A stretch of DNA of 64,000 nt, taken from positions 423,193 to 487,192 of the forward strand of contig DAIQOI010000001.1 of assembly GCA_036787955.1 (NCBI GenBank), written 5' to 3'. The position numbers and the translations under genes were made by a program. A model generated the notes under the pieces. That model saw only the letters and a program-made list of their open reading frames with translations, was not told where the DNA came from and did not search any database. Every line of letters starts with the position of its first letter. Position 1 is the first letter of the stretch. The stretch comes from UBA2336 sp036787955. Its GTDB lineage: Bacteria; Bacteroidota; Bacteroidia; Cytophagales; Cyclobacteriaceae. Of the stretch, positions 8,825-17,973 are shown one piece after another.

Positions 8825-8990
8825 CAGCATCAAACGGGTTTATTCGGGCCCGACTGAATATATCAACACATATCTTATTTGCATATCATTCCTTGAAACG
8901 GAAACTGTTTATCAGTGAAAGTCGAAACAGACTGTTGAATGTATAACATAAACTAACCCAAAAACCTTTATTCAATTTTTTTATCCACCC

Positions 8991-10520
8991 ATGTACACCA
9001 TTGACGATTTAAATGTACGGCTGCTCTCTGAGTTGAAAGAAATTGCCGAACAGATGGGCATTAAAAATGCCCGCAAACTTGCCAAGCAGGAATTGATTTA
9101 CAAAATACTCGATCAGCAGGCAGTTACCGGCGAGGCGCCAGGGGCACCGCAGAAAACTGCCACCAATGGCGGACGCACCCTTCGGCCGCGCAAGCGTGAG
9201 AACGTGGCGCCAAAGCCGGAGAAGGAAATGACATCCGATGATCTGCTGGACTCGCTGAATGAAGAACTGGAAACAACGGCAGCCCGGTTTGATGATGAGC
9301 CTCAGGTAACGCAGCCGGCTTCGGAAGAATCGCGGCCCGCCCCGGTACCGGAATCGGCAGCCCAGGCAGATGAACGCCAGGCGGTACGTTCGCACATCCG
9401 CGATTTCGATGGCGTGGTAGTCAGTGAAGGAGTGCTTGAAATCATGCAGGATGGCTACGGCTTCCTGCGCTCTTCCGACTACAACTACCTGGCCAGTCCG
9501 GATGATATTTATGTTTCGCCTTCGCAGATTAAAGCCATGGGCCTGAAAACAGGCGACACCATCCGCGGGCAGATACGTCCGCCCAAAGAAGGTGAAAAAT
9601 ATTTTGCACTTCTGAAAGTAGAGAGCGTCAATGGTAAAACAGCGGAAGAAATACGCGATCGGGTAGCGTTTGAATACCTCACACCTTTGTTTCCCAACGA
9701 AAAGCTGAAGCTGAGCACCACACCCGATAACCTTTCTACCCGCATACTGGATTTGTTTGCACCCATCGGAAAGGGTCAGCGCGGTATGATTGTGGCACAA
9801 CCCAAAACCGGGAAAACGGTTTTGCTGAAAAACATTGCCAATGCCATTGCCGAAAACCATCCGGAAGTTTACCTCATCGTGCTGCTGATTGACGAGCGCC
9901 CGGAAGAAGTGACCGACATGGCACGCAGCGTAAAAGCCGAAGTGATAGCTTCAACCTTCGATGAGCAGGCCGAACGCCATGTAAAGGTGGCCAGCATTGT
10001 GCTGGAGAAGGCAAAACGCATGGTGGAGTGCGGACATGATGTGGTTATCCTGCTCGACTCAATTACCCGCCTGGCGCGTGCCCACAATACGGTTATTCCC
10101 TCATCGGGTAAAATTTTGTCCGGTGGGGTTGATGCCAATGCGTTGCACAAACCCAAGCGATTCTTTGGCGCAGCCCGCAACATTGAAAATGGCGGGTCGC
10201 TGACCATCATAGCCACCGCCCTTATTGACACAGGTTCGAAGATGGATGAGGTGATCTTTGAGGAATTTAAGGGCACCGGCAATATGGAATTGCAGCTTGA
10301 CCGCAAGCTGGCCAACCGGCGCATTTATCCGGCCATTGATGTGCCGGCTTCCGGTACACGCCGGGAAGACCTGCTGATGAAGGAAGAGGAACTGCAACGC
10401 GTATGGATATTGCGCAAGTTTATGGCCGACATGAACTCGATTGAGGCAATGGAGTTTCTGCAGGAGAAGATGAAAGGCACGCGCAACAACGAAGAGTTCC
10501 TGCTGTCAATGAACGGATAA
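8991..10520 (+). CDS. rho: Transcription termination factor Rho
   Basis: The 509-residue protein is a hexameric RNA helicase that ends transcription. Order of parts: a Rho N-terminal helical domain (residues 1-45, with LKEIAEQMGIKNARKL), a charged low-complexity insert at about 48-130 that makes it some 90 residues longer than the E. coli protein, the RNA-binding cold-shock-like domain (DGYGFLRSSDYNYL), then the RecA-type motor with Walker A (AQPKTGKT), Walker B (VVILLDSITRLARA) and the R loop region (NGGSLTIIATAL). Bacteroidota Rho proteins commonly have such inserts. The gene stands alone, with its own promoter and terminator. Confidence 0.97.
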   Translation: MYTIDDLNVRLLSELKEIAEQMGIKNARKLAKQELIYKILDQQAVTGEAPGAPQKTATNGGRTLRPRKRENVAPKPEKEMTSDDLLDSLNEELETTAARFDDEPQVTQPASEESRPAPVPESAAQADERQAVRSHIRDFDGVVVSEGVLEIMQDGYGFLRSSDYNYLASPDDIYVSPSQIKAMGLKTGDTIRGQIRPPKEGEKYFALLKVESVNGKTAEEIRDRVAFEYLTPLFPNEKLKLSTTPDNLSTRILDLFAPIGKGQRGMIVAQPKTGKTVLLKNIANAIAENHPEVYLIVLLIDERPEEVTDMARSVKAEVIASTFDEQAERHVKVASIVLEKAKRMVECGHDVVILLDSITRLARAHNTVIPSSGKILSGGVDANALHKPKRFFGAARNIENGGSLTIIATALIDTGSKMDEVIFEEFKGTGNMELQLDRKLANRRIYPAIDVPASGTRREDLLMKEEELQRVWILRKFMADMNSIEAMEFLQEKMKGTRNNEEFLLSMNG

Positions 10521-10549
10521 TTCCGATTAACCAACTATTAAAAACTTAT

Positions 10550-10586
10550 AACCGGTGGCCGGATTTCGGTTTGCCGGTTTTTTTTT
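10550..10586 (+). terminator. Rho-independent terminator after rho
   Basis: AACCGG (10550-10555) can pair with CCGGTT (10574-10579), with further GC pairing inside, followed by a run of nine T. It lies 30 bases past the rho stop and before the convergent DUF2520 gene. Confidence 0.75.
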
Positions 10587-10617
10587 GCGAAGGATTTTTG
10601 TGCAGCACCTAAACGCA

Positions 10618-11394
10618 TTAATCCCGGTTCAGTATATCCTGTGAAATTATTTTATAAATCTCTGCCAGTGCATGGTTTTCTTTTAAAAATTCCATGTGCC
10701 GATCCAGTGTGGCCAGGTCTCCGCGCCGGGCCGGGCCGGTTTGCGAGGCCTCAGGGCCCAGATCAAACACCTTGTTTACGGTTTCGGCTATCAGCTCATT
10801 GAGCCAGTCGGGCTTCAGGTTGTTTTCCTCGGCTATTTCATGTGCCAGCCGTAACATGTGGTTGGTGAAGTTGGATGCAAACACGGCAGCCACATGCAGG
10901 GCAAGGCGCTGCTGCTCATTCAGTACTACTACTTTTCTGCTGATTGCTTTGCCCATCTTCACCAAGGTTTTTTCGGTTTCTTCTGTATCTGCTTCAACGA
11001 AGACAGGAATGTTGCTGAAGTCGATTCTTCGTGCTTTGCTGAAAGTTTGAAGCGGATAAAATACACCGGTAGTTTCGGCAGCGGCAAAGCTCAGCACCTG
11101 GCGCGGCTTGCTGCCCGATGTATGAATCAACAGGGCATTGTCCGGCAAAACCATTTCACGAACCACGGGTTCAATGGCGTCATCAGGTACACAGATAATA
11201 AAGATTCCGGATGGGGACGCGGAAAAGTCAAGGGTTTCAACAACCTGCGCATCATAGAGGCGTTCGGTTAGTTGGCGGGCGTGTTGTGGGTTGCGGCTGT
11301 ACACTTCGCGCACGGCATAACCCGCATTATCGAGTGCAGGGGCCAGGTGCCAGGCCAGGTTGCCGGCACCAATGATGGTGATGTCGGCATCCAT
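10618..11394 (-). CDS. Rossmann-like and DUF2520 domain protein
   Basis: The 258-residue protein has an N-terminal NAD(P)-binding Rossmann fold (ITIIGAGNLAWHLA) and a C-terminal helical DUF2520 domain (HVAAVFASNFTNHM; GPARRGDLATLDRHM). The layout resembles 6-phosphogluconate/ketopantoate reductase-type dehydrogenases, but no substrate is established for the family. It starts 3 bases after the cysteine desulfurase stop, so the two are cotranscribed. Confidence 0.85.
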   Translation of the reverse strand: MDADITIIGAGNLAWHLAPALDNAGYAVREVYSRNPQHARQLTERLYDAQVVETLDFSASPSGIFIICVPDDAIEPVVREMVLPDNALLIHTSGSKPRQVLSFAAAETTGVFYPLQTFSKARRIDFSNIPVFVEADTEETEKTLVKMGKAISRKVVVLNEQQRLALHVAAVFASNFTNHMLRLAHEIAEENNLKPDWLNELIAETVNKVFDLGPEASQTGPARRGDLATLDRHMEFLKENHALAEIYKIISQDILNRD

Positions 11395-11397
11395 GCC

Positions 11398-12540
11398 TCA
11401 GGCCTCTACTTTTTTAAAAAGTTCGGTCAGCACATTGACCGCGTAGTCAATTTCCTTCAAGGTGTTGTACTTGCTAAAGGAAAACCGCACGGAAGCGCGC
11501 TTTGAGCCAGGGTATAAATGGGCCAGCACATGCGAACTGGTGGTTGCCCCGCTGGAGCAGGCGCTGCCTCCCGAGGCCGAAACACCGTGAAGGTCCAGAT
11601 TAAACAACAGCAGACTGCTGTCGTCGTTTGCGGGCAGACTAACATTTAACACGGTGTACAGGCTTCGTGCCAGGTTGGCCGAGTCGCCATTAAAGCGCAC
11701 ATCGTGGATGTTTTCCTGCAGGCGTTCAATCATGTGCTTTTTCAGGGCGCTTATGTGGCGCTGGTGCTCGTCCATGTCGCGGTAAGCAATTTCAAGAGCC
11801 TTGGCCAGACCAATGATACCGTACACATTTTCGGTGCCGCCACGCATATTGCGTTCCTGGGCGCCACCGTGAATAAAGGGATGAATCTTATGATCCTTTC
11901 GAATGTACATGAAGCCGATGCCTTTCGGACCATGAAACTTATGCGCGGCAGCAGTCATGCCACATACAAACAGGCTTTTCAGATCGTGCCGGTAATGTCC
12001 TACGGTTTGCACCGTATCAGAATGAAAGAAGGCCTTGTATTCCCGGCACATCTCGCCAACCGTTTGTAGGTCGAGCAGGTTTCCGATTTCGTTGTTGGCG
12101 TGCATAAGCGACACCAATGCCTTGGGGTATTGCTTTAGCAGGCTTTCGAGGTGCTGCAGGTTTACATGCCCTTTGTCATCCAGCTCTACGTAATGCAGCT
12201 GGGCCTTACCCGATTTAGCGAGGTGTTCGAGCGTATGCGTAACCGCATGATGTTCGATGGGCGAGGAGATAAGATGCTCTATGCCGAAAGTCTCGGTAGC
12301 ACAGGTGAGGATGGCGTTATCGGCTTCGGTGCCCCCCGATGTGAAAATGATCTCCCCCGGTGCACAGTTAAGCAGTTCAGCTACTTTTTTCCGGGCCGAC
12401 TCAATAGCCGCGCGCACTTTTCGTCCGTGTGCATGGGTGGATGAGGGGTTGCCGAAGTCTTCGAGCATGAAGGGCTTCATCGCTTCGAATACTTCGGGAT
12501 CCATAGGGGTGGTGGCGGCATTATCGAGATAGACCTGCAT
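11398..12540 (-). CDS. Cysteine desulfurase (NifS/IscS type)
   Basis: The 380-residue PLP enzyme takes sulfur from cysteine for Fe-S clusters or thiolated tRNA. It shows the LDNAATTPMDP start, the PLP lysine in AAHKFHGPKGIGF, and the persulfide-forming Cys in SASGGSACSSGATT, which sits in the long mobile loop of the IscS/NifS class rather than in the short SufS type. No iscU or iscA is next to it; the only partner is the DUF2520 gene directly downstream. A -7 box lies 19 bases before the ATG. Confidence 0.93.
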   Translation of the reverse strand: MQVYLDNAATTPMDPEVFEAMKPFMLEDFGNPSSTHAHGRKVRAAIESARKKVAELLNCAPGEIIFTSGGTEADNAILTCATETFGIEHLISSPIEHHAVTHTLEHLAKSGKAQLHYVELDDKGHVNLQHLESLLKQYPKALVSLMHANNEIGNLLDLQTVGEMCREYKAFFHSDTVQTVGHYRHDLKSLFVCGMTAAAHKFHGPKGIGFMYIRKDHKIHPFIHGGAQERNMRGGTENVYGIIGLAKALEIAYRDMDEHQRHISALKKHMIERLQENIHDVRFNGDSANLARSLYTVLNVSLPANDDSSLLLFNLDLHGVSASGGSACSSGATTSSHVLAHLYPGSKRASVRFSFSKYNTLKEIDYAVNVLTELFKKVEA

Positions 12541-12558
12541 AACCGGTAGCTTTTAATG

Positions 12559-12566
12559 CAAAAATA
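12559..12566 (-). promoter_or_regulatory. -7 box (TATTTTTG) for the cysteine desulfurase operon
   Basis: On the minus strand the sequence reads TTTGCC-TATTTTTG, almost the same as the tonB promoter. It ends 18 bases before the ATG at 12540. Confidence 0.5.
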
Positions 12567-12698
12567 GGCAAAGGGCTGAAAACCAATTGCCCGAACGGAA
12601 TCAGGAATCTGACTACCGTTTTACAGGCACCATTTTACCTTTTTACCGTGATCGTTTTAACAAAGCAGTAGCACTACTTTTAAGTAAATTCTGTAACC

Positions 12699-13913
12699 AT
12701 GAAAACAACGGCTGGTGTGATAGCGGGCTTGCTGGTTTGCTCGCTGAATGTGTATGCGCAAATAGATTGTGAAGACTTTATTAACAAATTTTGTCTGTTT
12801 ACCATTAATGGTAAATATGGTTTATATGAGGAGAAGAAAAAGAAAGTTGCGCTGCCGGCTGAGTATGACTCCATACTTGCCGATGGAATACAAAGCTACT
12901 ACATACTGGCTTGGAAAGCCGGCAAGCCCCATCCTTTTAACATGAAGTTAGAATCGATAAAATTTGCTTCGGAGTACACCTCCATGCGTATCGTTAACAC
13001 CAATGATATGCAGGAGGCCTATTTGCTTGTGCAGGACAAGAGAGGTGAGTTTATTCCGGTAACAGAAAACAAAGCATACAGCCTGGGCGCTGATCTGCGT
13101 GTGCCGGGCGCTATCAAGGTGAATGACCGCCTGATGATTTCTGAAACAGAAGTAACTATAAAAGACTGGCTGATCTTTATGAGTCATGCCCGACACAGTA
13201 TGGAACTGCCGTTTTCACAAACCATGCCCGACACGTTGAAAATGCATCCGCGCACGCGAACAATTCTACAATTGTTTTTAAAGCATGTGGATGAACGGGA
13301 CGACATCGCCAATCAGATCTCCCTCATCACAAAGTTCAATAAAATTTCAAAAGAAGTAAATATCCTGTATCCTCAGCAACTCCGTGATAAATCGTTAGCT
13401 TTTTATGAAGCATTACCGGTAACCGGTATCAGCTATGAGCAGGCGCAGATGTACTGCAGGTGGCTTAGTGAACTCTATGATGAAAATACCACGTTTTCCG
13501 AAAGAATAAAGCTAAATTTTCGGTTGCCGGGCAAAGAAGAATGGGAAAGTTTTGTGCGTGCCGGGCTGAATGAAGCCATGAAGCACAACAACCTGTTTGA
13601 CAGCCTGAGTAAAGACGGGTGCTTTTTATACAATTACAAATTTGCCAGCACCTGCAAGGGTTACGAGGCCGTTATTAAAAAATACGGTTCAACCGGCATC
13701 ATGCAGGTGCGTGAATTTTATCCGAATACCATGGGTATCTACAACCTGTTTGGCAATGTGGCCGAGATGGTGGAAGAGCGCGGCATCGCCAAGGGCGGGC
13801 ACTACGACTTGTGGGCACGGTTATGTGCTTTGGATAAAGACCAGATTTACAGCCAACCCGAGCCCTGGCTGGGCTTCCGCTGGGTAGCAGAGGTGGTGCT
13901 TAAAGAAAACTAA
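12699..13913 (+). CDS. Secreted SUMF1/FGE-sulfatase domain protein
   Basis: The 404-residue protein has a signal peptide (AGLLVCSLNVYAQ) and a short N-terminal part with a WG-repeat-like stretch (FTINGKYGLYEE). From about residue 140 it follows the formylglycine-generating-enzyme-like fold: ISETEVTIKDW, VTGISYEQAQMYCRWLSE, FRLPGKEEWESFV, GIYNLFGNVAEMVE and GFRWVAEV. The same fold is used by the gliding-motility lipoproteins GldJ and GldK, but this protein has no lipobox, so it is only a fold relative. The two catalytic cysteines of true FGE are not recognisable. The end overlaps the convergent glmM end by 4 bases. Confidence 0.8.
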   Translation: MKTTAGVIAGLLVCSLNVYAQIDCEDFINKFCLFTINGKYGLYEEKKKKVALPAEYDSILADGIQSYYILAWKAGKPHPFNMKLESIKFASEYTSMRIVNTNDMQEAYLLVQDKRGEFIPVTENKAYSLGADLRVPGAIKVNDRLMISETEVTIKDWLIFMSHARHSMELPFSQTMPDTLKMHPRTRTILQLFLKHVDERDDIANQISLITKFNKISKEVNILYPQQLRDKSLAFYEALPVTGISYEQAQMYCRWLSELYDENTTFSERIKLNFRLPGKEEWESFVRAGLNEAMKHNNLFDSLSKDGCFLYNYKFASTCKGYEAVIKKYGSTGIMQVREFYPNTMGIYNLFGNVAEMVEERGIAKGGHYDLWARLCALDKDQIYSQPEPWLGFRWVAEVVLKEN

Positions 13914-15283
13914 ACTAACGCCCTGATTTCGTTTATTATTTTTTCGGCCAGCGCATCAGCAGCGGGCTGAGTGGTTGACTCTGAATAGATCCGGATAATC
14001 GGCTCGGTATTCGACTTGCGCAGATGTACCCACTCTCGCGCGTGCTCAAAATCAATCTTTACACCATCGGTGGTATTGATTTTTTCGTGTGCGTACTTCT
14101 GCTCGAGGTGTTTCAGCACAGCATCGGCATTCATGCCCGGCTTCAGTTCAATTTTCTTTTTGGCCATGAAGTAGTCGGGGTAGGTTTTGCGCAGCTCTGA
14201 GGCTTTCTTTCCGTTCCTGGCCAGATGTGAAAGAAACAGGGCAATGCCCATCAATGCATCGCGTCCGTAATGCAGTTCGGGAAATATTACCCCGCCGTTA
14301 CCTTCGCCACCGATTAGGGCTTGGGTCTTTTTCATCATCTCGACCACATTCACTTCGCCCACTGCCGAAGCATAATAATGACCACCTGCCTTTTCGGTAA
14401 TGTCGCGAAGGGCGCGGGTAGATGACAGATTGGAAACTGTGTTGCCCTTTTTCCTTTTCAGAATGTAATCGGCTACCGCTACCAGCGTGTACTCCTCACC
14501 AAAGGGTTTGCCATCTTCCTGTACCAGGGCCAGGCGGTCAACGTCCGGATCAACCACAATACCGAGGTGGCACTTTTCCTTTTTCACCACGCGGCAAATC
14601 TGACGGATGTTTTCCGGAAGAGGCTCGGGGTTGTGAGCAAATTTCCCGTTGGGTTCGCCATTCAGTAATATGATTTTCTGCACGCCCAACTGTTTCAGGA
14701 GCATAGGAACGGCTATGCCGCCCGTTGAGTTCACGGCATCTACGGCTATTTTAAATTTTGCCCTGCGGATGGCCTTTACATCAACCCATTTGCTTTTTAC
14801 AACTAAAGCGATGTGCTTTTCCAGATACCCGGGTTTATAAACGTACTTACCCAGGTGGTTAACGGCTGCAAACCTGAAAGATTCTTCTTCGGCCAGGCTT
14901 AACACCTGGGCACCGTCACCGGCCGAGATAAATTCACCTTTTTCATTGAGCAGTTTCAGTGCATTCCATTCGGCAGGATTATGACTGGCCGTGATGATGA
15001 TGCCTCCTCCGGCCTTTTCCAGGGGAACAGCTATTTCAACGGTGGGAGTGGTAGATAGTCCAAGATCAATAACATCCAGTCCGAGCGCCAGCAAGGTATT
15101 ACTTACCAGGGCACTAACCATTTCACCTGATATGCGTGCGTCACGACCAATAACCACTTTCTTTCCTTTTCGTGCAATGATCCAGGTGCCAAAGGCAGCT
15201 GTAAAACGCACTACATCAAGAGGTGTGAGATTATCGCCGGGAATGCCGCCAATGGTTCCGCGGATACCCGAAATGGATTTCAT
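13910..15283 (-). CDS. glmM: Phosphoglucosamine mutase / phosphohexomutase
   Basis: This 457-residue enzyme of the alpha-D-phosphohexomutase family should convert glucosamine-6-phosphate to glucosamine-1-phosphate for UDP-GlcNAc and peptidoglycan. The phosphoserine motif TASHNP is at about residue 100, the metal loop is DPDVDRLAL, and the sugar-binding loop is GGEGNGGVIFP. The C-terminal phosphate-binding RKSNTEPIIRIY is intact. An in-frame GTG lies three codons upstream (15292); ATG 15283 is taken because family members start at MKSISGIRGT. A phosphomannomutase activity cannot be excluded. A -7 box lies just upstream. Confidence 0.9.
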   Translation of the reverse strand: MKSISGIRGTIGGIPGDNLTPLDVVRFTAAFGTWIIARKGKKVVIGRDARISGEMVSALVSNTLLALGLDVIDLGLSTTPTVEIAVPLEKAGGGIIITASHNPAEWNALKLLNEKGEFISAGDGAQVLSLAEEESFRFAAVNHLGKYVYKPGYLEKHIALVVKSKWVDVKAIRRAKFKIAVDAVNSTGGIAVPMLLKQLGVQKIILLNGEPNGKFAHNPEPLPENIRQICRVVKKEKCHLGIVVDPDVDRLALVQEDGKPFGEEYTLVAVADYILKRKKGNTVSNLSSTRALRDITEKAGGHYYASAVGEVNVVEMMKKTQALIGGEGNGGVIFPELHYGRDALMGIALFLSHLARNGKKASELRKTYPDYFMAKKKIELKPGMNADAVLKHLEQKYAHEKINTTDGVKIDFEHAREWVHLRKSNTEPIIRIYSESTTQPAADALAEKIINEIRALV

Positions 15284-15314
15284 TAAGGCCACAGTATGTT
15301 CGGTTAAGACCGGG

Positions 15315-15322
15315 CAAAATTA
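15315..15322 (-). promoter_or_regulatory. -7 box (TAATTTTG) for glmM
   Basis: On the minus strand TAATTTTG lies 31 bases before the ATG at 15283 and fits the TAnnTTTG consensus. It falls in the 54-bp gap behind the small Cys-rich membrane protein gene. Confidence 0.45.
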
Positions 15323-15337
15323 GCAGAATATTGCTCC

Positions 15338-15565
15338 TTATTTCTTGCCGGATACGGGGGGAGCTGCACTATCCGGGCTGCCGCAGGCGGTATCGTCAGC
15401 GGTAAGGGTTTTACCGCAATACCCGCACGTGGCTCCTTCTTTATTCAGCCACGGACTTTGCGATGCACAGGTGCCGCGAAATTCGCCATCTTTCAGGAAA
15501 ATGAGGCGAACGGACATCAAAATAAAGAAAAGCGCAAGAATACCTATGGATAATACCCACACCAT
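15338..15565 (-). CDS. Small membrane protein with conserved Cys-rich tail
   Basis: The 75-residue protein has one N-terminal membrane segment (VLSIGILALFFILM) followed by GTCASQSPWLNKEG and a C-x2-C pair (CGYCGK), a pattern I recognise from short Bacteroidota proteins usually labelled membrane or secreted protein. Its role is unknown. The cysteines could bind a metal or form disulfides. An in-frame ATG at 15607 would add 14 residues, but a TATCTTTG -7 box lies between the two, so the ATG at 15565 is preferred. Confidence 0.7.
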   Translation of the reverse strand: MVWVLSIGILALFFILMSVRLIFLKDGEFRGTCASQSPWLNKEGATCGYCGKTLTADDTACGSPDSAAPPVSGKK

Positions 15566-15592
15566 GTGCAAATAAATGTAAAATTTGTACGA

Positions 15593-15600
15593 CAAAGATA
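15593..15600 (-). promoter_or_regulatory. -7 box (TATCTTTG) for the small Cys-rich membrane protein
   Basis: TATCTTTG on the minus strand is a full TAnnTTTG match placed 27 bases before the ATG at 15565. It decides the start, because the upstream ATG at 15607 would not be in the transcript. Confidence 0.5.
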
Positions 15601-15633
15601 CGAACATCTATTACCCCCGCTTAGTTTGCCGAT

Positions 15634-16449
15634 ATGAAAAAAAACCGCTCAAAACCAGATTTGCGACGAACCGAAAAGCTCAGGGCATTTGACCGTCTGC
15701 TCACCATCATGGATGAACTGCGCGAGAACTGCCCGTGGGATAAGAAGCAAACCCTGGAAAGCCTGCGACACCTTACCATTGAAGAAACCTACGAGCTTTC
15801 CGATGCCATACTGGAAAACAACCTGGAGGAGGTAAAGAAAGAGCTGGGCGATTTAATGCTGCACAATGTTTTTTACGCGCGCATTGCTTCTGAACTGGGA
15901 GCTTTTGATGTGGCCGATGTGCTCAATGCAATCTGCGATAAGCTGATAGAGCGGCACCCGCACATATATGGGGACGTGGTAGCCGAAGATGAGCAAACTG
16001 TAAAAGCCAACTGGGAAAAACTGAAGCTGAAGGAAGGAAAGAAGTCGGTGCTGGAAGGAGTGCCGCAGTCGCTGCCCGCCCTGGTAAAAGCCATGCGCAT
16101 ACAGGATAAAGCCCGTGGTGTAGGGTTTGACTGGGAACGCCCGGAGCAGGTTTGGGAAAAAGTGCAGGAAGAGCTGCATGAACTGCACGAGGTTGCAGCA
16201 AAGCCCGAAGCTGACCGCAATAAGATAATGGCCGAGTTGGGAGACGTATTGTTTTCGCTGGTTAACTATGCTCGCTTTGTTGGAGTTGACCCGGAAGAGG
16301 CACTGGAACGTACCAACAAAAAATTTATTTCCCGCTTCACTTATCTGGAACGGGAATCGGCAAAGGATGGAAAGAAACTGGGCGACATGACACTTGCCGA
16401 GATGGATGCATACTGGGAAAGAGCAAAGCAGGAAGATAAAACCGGGTAG
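15634..16449 (+). CDS. mazG: Nucleoside triphosphate pyrophosphohydrolase
   Basis: The 271-residue protein has two MazG domains in tandem, like the E. coli enzyme that hydrolyses NTPs to NMP and pyrophosphate. The metal-binding helices are visible as IEETYELSDAI with KKELGDLML in the first domain and QEELHELHE with MAELGDVLFSL in the second. The sequence CPWDKKQT at the start is the usual entry motif. The SdpI-like gene starts 2 bases after the stop, suggesting cotranscription. Confidence 0.93.
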   Translation: MKKNRSKPDLRRTEKLRAFDRLLTIMDELRENCPWDKKQTLESLRHLTIEETYELSDAILENNLEEVKKELGDLMLHNVFYARIASELGAFDVADVLNAICDKLIERHPHIYGDVVAEDEQTVKANWEKLKLKEGKKSVLEGVPQSLPALVKAMRIQDKARGVGFDWERPEQVWEKVQEELHELHEVAAKPEADRNKIMAELGDVLFSLVNYARFVGVDPEEALERTNKKFISRFTYLERESAKDGKKLGDMTLAEMDAYWERAKQEDKTG

Positions 16450-16451
16450 TT

Positions 16452-16787
16452 ATGAATAAGGAGCTCATAAGTATGCATCTCTTACTCGGACCACTCTTAT
16501 TGCTGCTCACTGGAATCTTTGTCTTATTTCCACCCCGAACCATCAACTATCTGTATGGCTATCGTAGTCGGCGGTCTATGAAAAGCCAGCAGGCGTGGGA
16601 TTTTGCCAACCGCTTCAGTGCGCGGTACATGCTGGTTGTTGCACTGGTAGTTTGCCTGGTTCAGGTAATAACCATTGTGTGGCTTCCCCTGAGGCAGTCG
16701 TTTAGTGTATCAGTCATTTTTATGTTGGTTGCACTTATTTCTGTCGTTCCGGTTACGGAATGGAAGCTTAAGAAAAATGGGCTTTGA
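16452..16787 (+). CDS. SdpI/YhfL family membrane protein
   Basis: The 111-residue protein has three hydrophobic segments (about residues 8-28, 58-78 and 85-103) and the family signature GYRSRRSMKSQQAWDFAN between the first two. In Bacillus, SdpI is an immunity protein for the SdpC toxin, but small homologues in other phyla have no established role. No toxin gene is nearby. It is coupled to mazG and precedes the ATP synthase promoter, in the place where an atpI-type gene is often found. Confidence 0.75.
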   Translation: MNKELISMHLLLGPLLLLLTGIFVLFPPRTINYLYGYRSRRSMKSQQAWDFANRFSARYMLVVALVVCLVQVITIVWLPLRQSFSVSVIFMLVALISVVPVTEWKLKKNGL

Positions 16788-16838
16788 GCGGGTAGCCACA
16801 AAAAAATCCAAATCATTTCATTCTGAAACCTAAATTTC

Positions 16839-16846
16839 TACCTTTG
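16839..16846 (+). promoter_or_regulatory. -7 box (TACCTTTG) for the atp operon
   Basis: TACCTTTG is a full TAnnTTTG match 36 bases before the atpB ATG and within the gap after the SdpI-like gene. It supports ATG 16883 as the start, because the longer frame would begin inside the box. Confidence 0.55.
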
Positions 16847-16882
16847 CGGTCGGATTTTAAAACCCTTAAAATCAGGCTGCTG

Positions 16883-17908
16883 ATGCCCTTTTTTTTACTG
16901 ATTTCCAAACGATTATCCTTGCTCTTGACCGCAGTTTCTGCGGTTCTTTTTACTCCCTCTGCCCGGGCTTCCGAAGAATCCACTTCCGGTGGCTTTGATG
17001 CCGGCGAGGTGATTCTTCATCACGTGAAAGATGATCACATCTGGCACTTCTGGGATGGGCATTACGGAACAATTTATCTGCCGGTCATTGTGTATTCCAA
17101 AGAAAAAGGATGGGATATCTTTTCTTCGCGAAATTTTTATGATGAAAATCATAATCTGATAGAATACAAGGGCTACCGGATGGAGCACGGTCATATTTAC
17201 CTGGCCGACAGCGGTAAGCCTGTGCTCGACATTTCAATTACCAAAAATGTGGCCATGCTCTTTATCAATGCTGCATTGCTGCTGGGTGTTTTTCTTGCAG
17301 TGGCCAGGAGGTACCAGGAAAACCGGGGTCGTGCTCCCAAGGGCATTCAATCCTTTTTCGAGCCGGTGATTGTTTTTGTGCGCGATGAAATTGTAAAACC
17401 CAACATCGGGCATCATTACGAAAAGTACCTGCCTTACCTGCTTACACTCTTCTTCTTTATCTTATTTGGCAATCTGTTGGGCCTGTTGCCGGGGGCAGGT
17501 AACCTTACGGGCAACATAGCTGTAACGATGACGCTCGCTGTGTTAACCTTCATCATTACCAATGTGAGCGGCACAAAGTCTTACTGGGGGCATATTTTCT
17601 GGACTCCCGGCGTACCGCTGTTGCTGCGTGTGGTTATTTTGCCGGTAGAAATAGTAGGCTTATTTACCAAGCCTTTTTCGCTGATGATTCGTTTGTTTGT
17701 GGCCATCACGGCAGGGCACATCGTGTTGCTGAGTCTTATAAGCCTGGCGTTTATTTTTCAGAGCATTGCGGTAGGACTGGTATCGAGCTTAATTGTATTG
17801 TTCATCAATTTGATTGAGTTGCTGGTGGCAGGTATCCAGGCCTATGTATTCACTTTATTTACTTCATTGTACATAGGCATGGCTGTGGCCGACCACGACC
17901 ATCATTAA
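16883..17908 (+). CDS. atpB: ATP synthase F0 subunit a
   Basis: The 341-residue subunit forms the proton half-channels. It starts with a hydrophobic segment (LLLTAVSAVLFT) and an extra-cytoplasmic N-terminal region of about 110 residues rich in His and aromatic residues that E. coli lacks, as in other Bacteroidota. The core has the usual helices, with the essential Arg in SLMIRLFVAITAGH and the conserved helix LFINLIELLVAGIQAYVF. It is the first gene of the atpBEFHAG cluster. Confidence 0.93.
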   Translation: MPFFLLISKRLSLLLTAVSAVLFTPSARASEESTSGGFDAGEVILHHVKDDHIWHFWDGHYGTIYLPVIVYSKEKGWDIFSSRNFYDENHNLIEYKGYRMEHGHIYLADSGKPVLDISITKNVAMLFINAALLLGVFLAVARRYQENRGRAPKGIQSFFEPVIVFVRDEIVKPNIGHHYEKYLPYLLTLFFFILFGNLLGLLPGAGNLTGNIAVTMTLAVLTFIITNVSGTKSYWGHIFWTPGVPLLLRVVILPVEIVGLFTKPFSLMIRLFVAITAGHIVLLSLISLAFIFQSIAVGLVSSLIVLFINLIELLVAGIQAYVFTLFTSLYIGMAVADHDHH

Positions 17909-17973
17909 GATGACTAAAGATACCCCTGGTCGGAAGCGATACAGGGTTTGTTTAACTTAACTATACAATACAC

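Noticed and set aside
16452..16787. SdpI-like protein as immunity protein of a toxin system
   Set aside because: No sdpC-like toxin, sdpR or other partner is nearby and the family is widespread with unknown role, so no immunity function is claimed.
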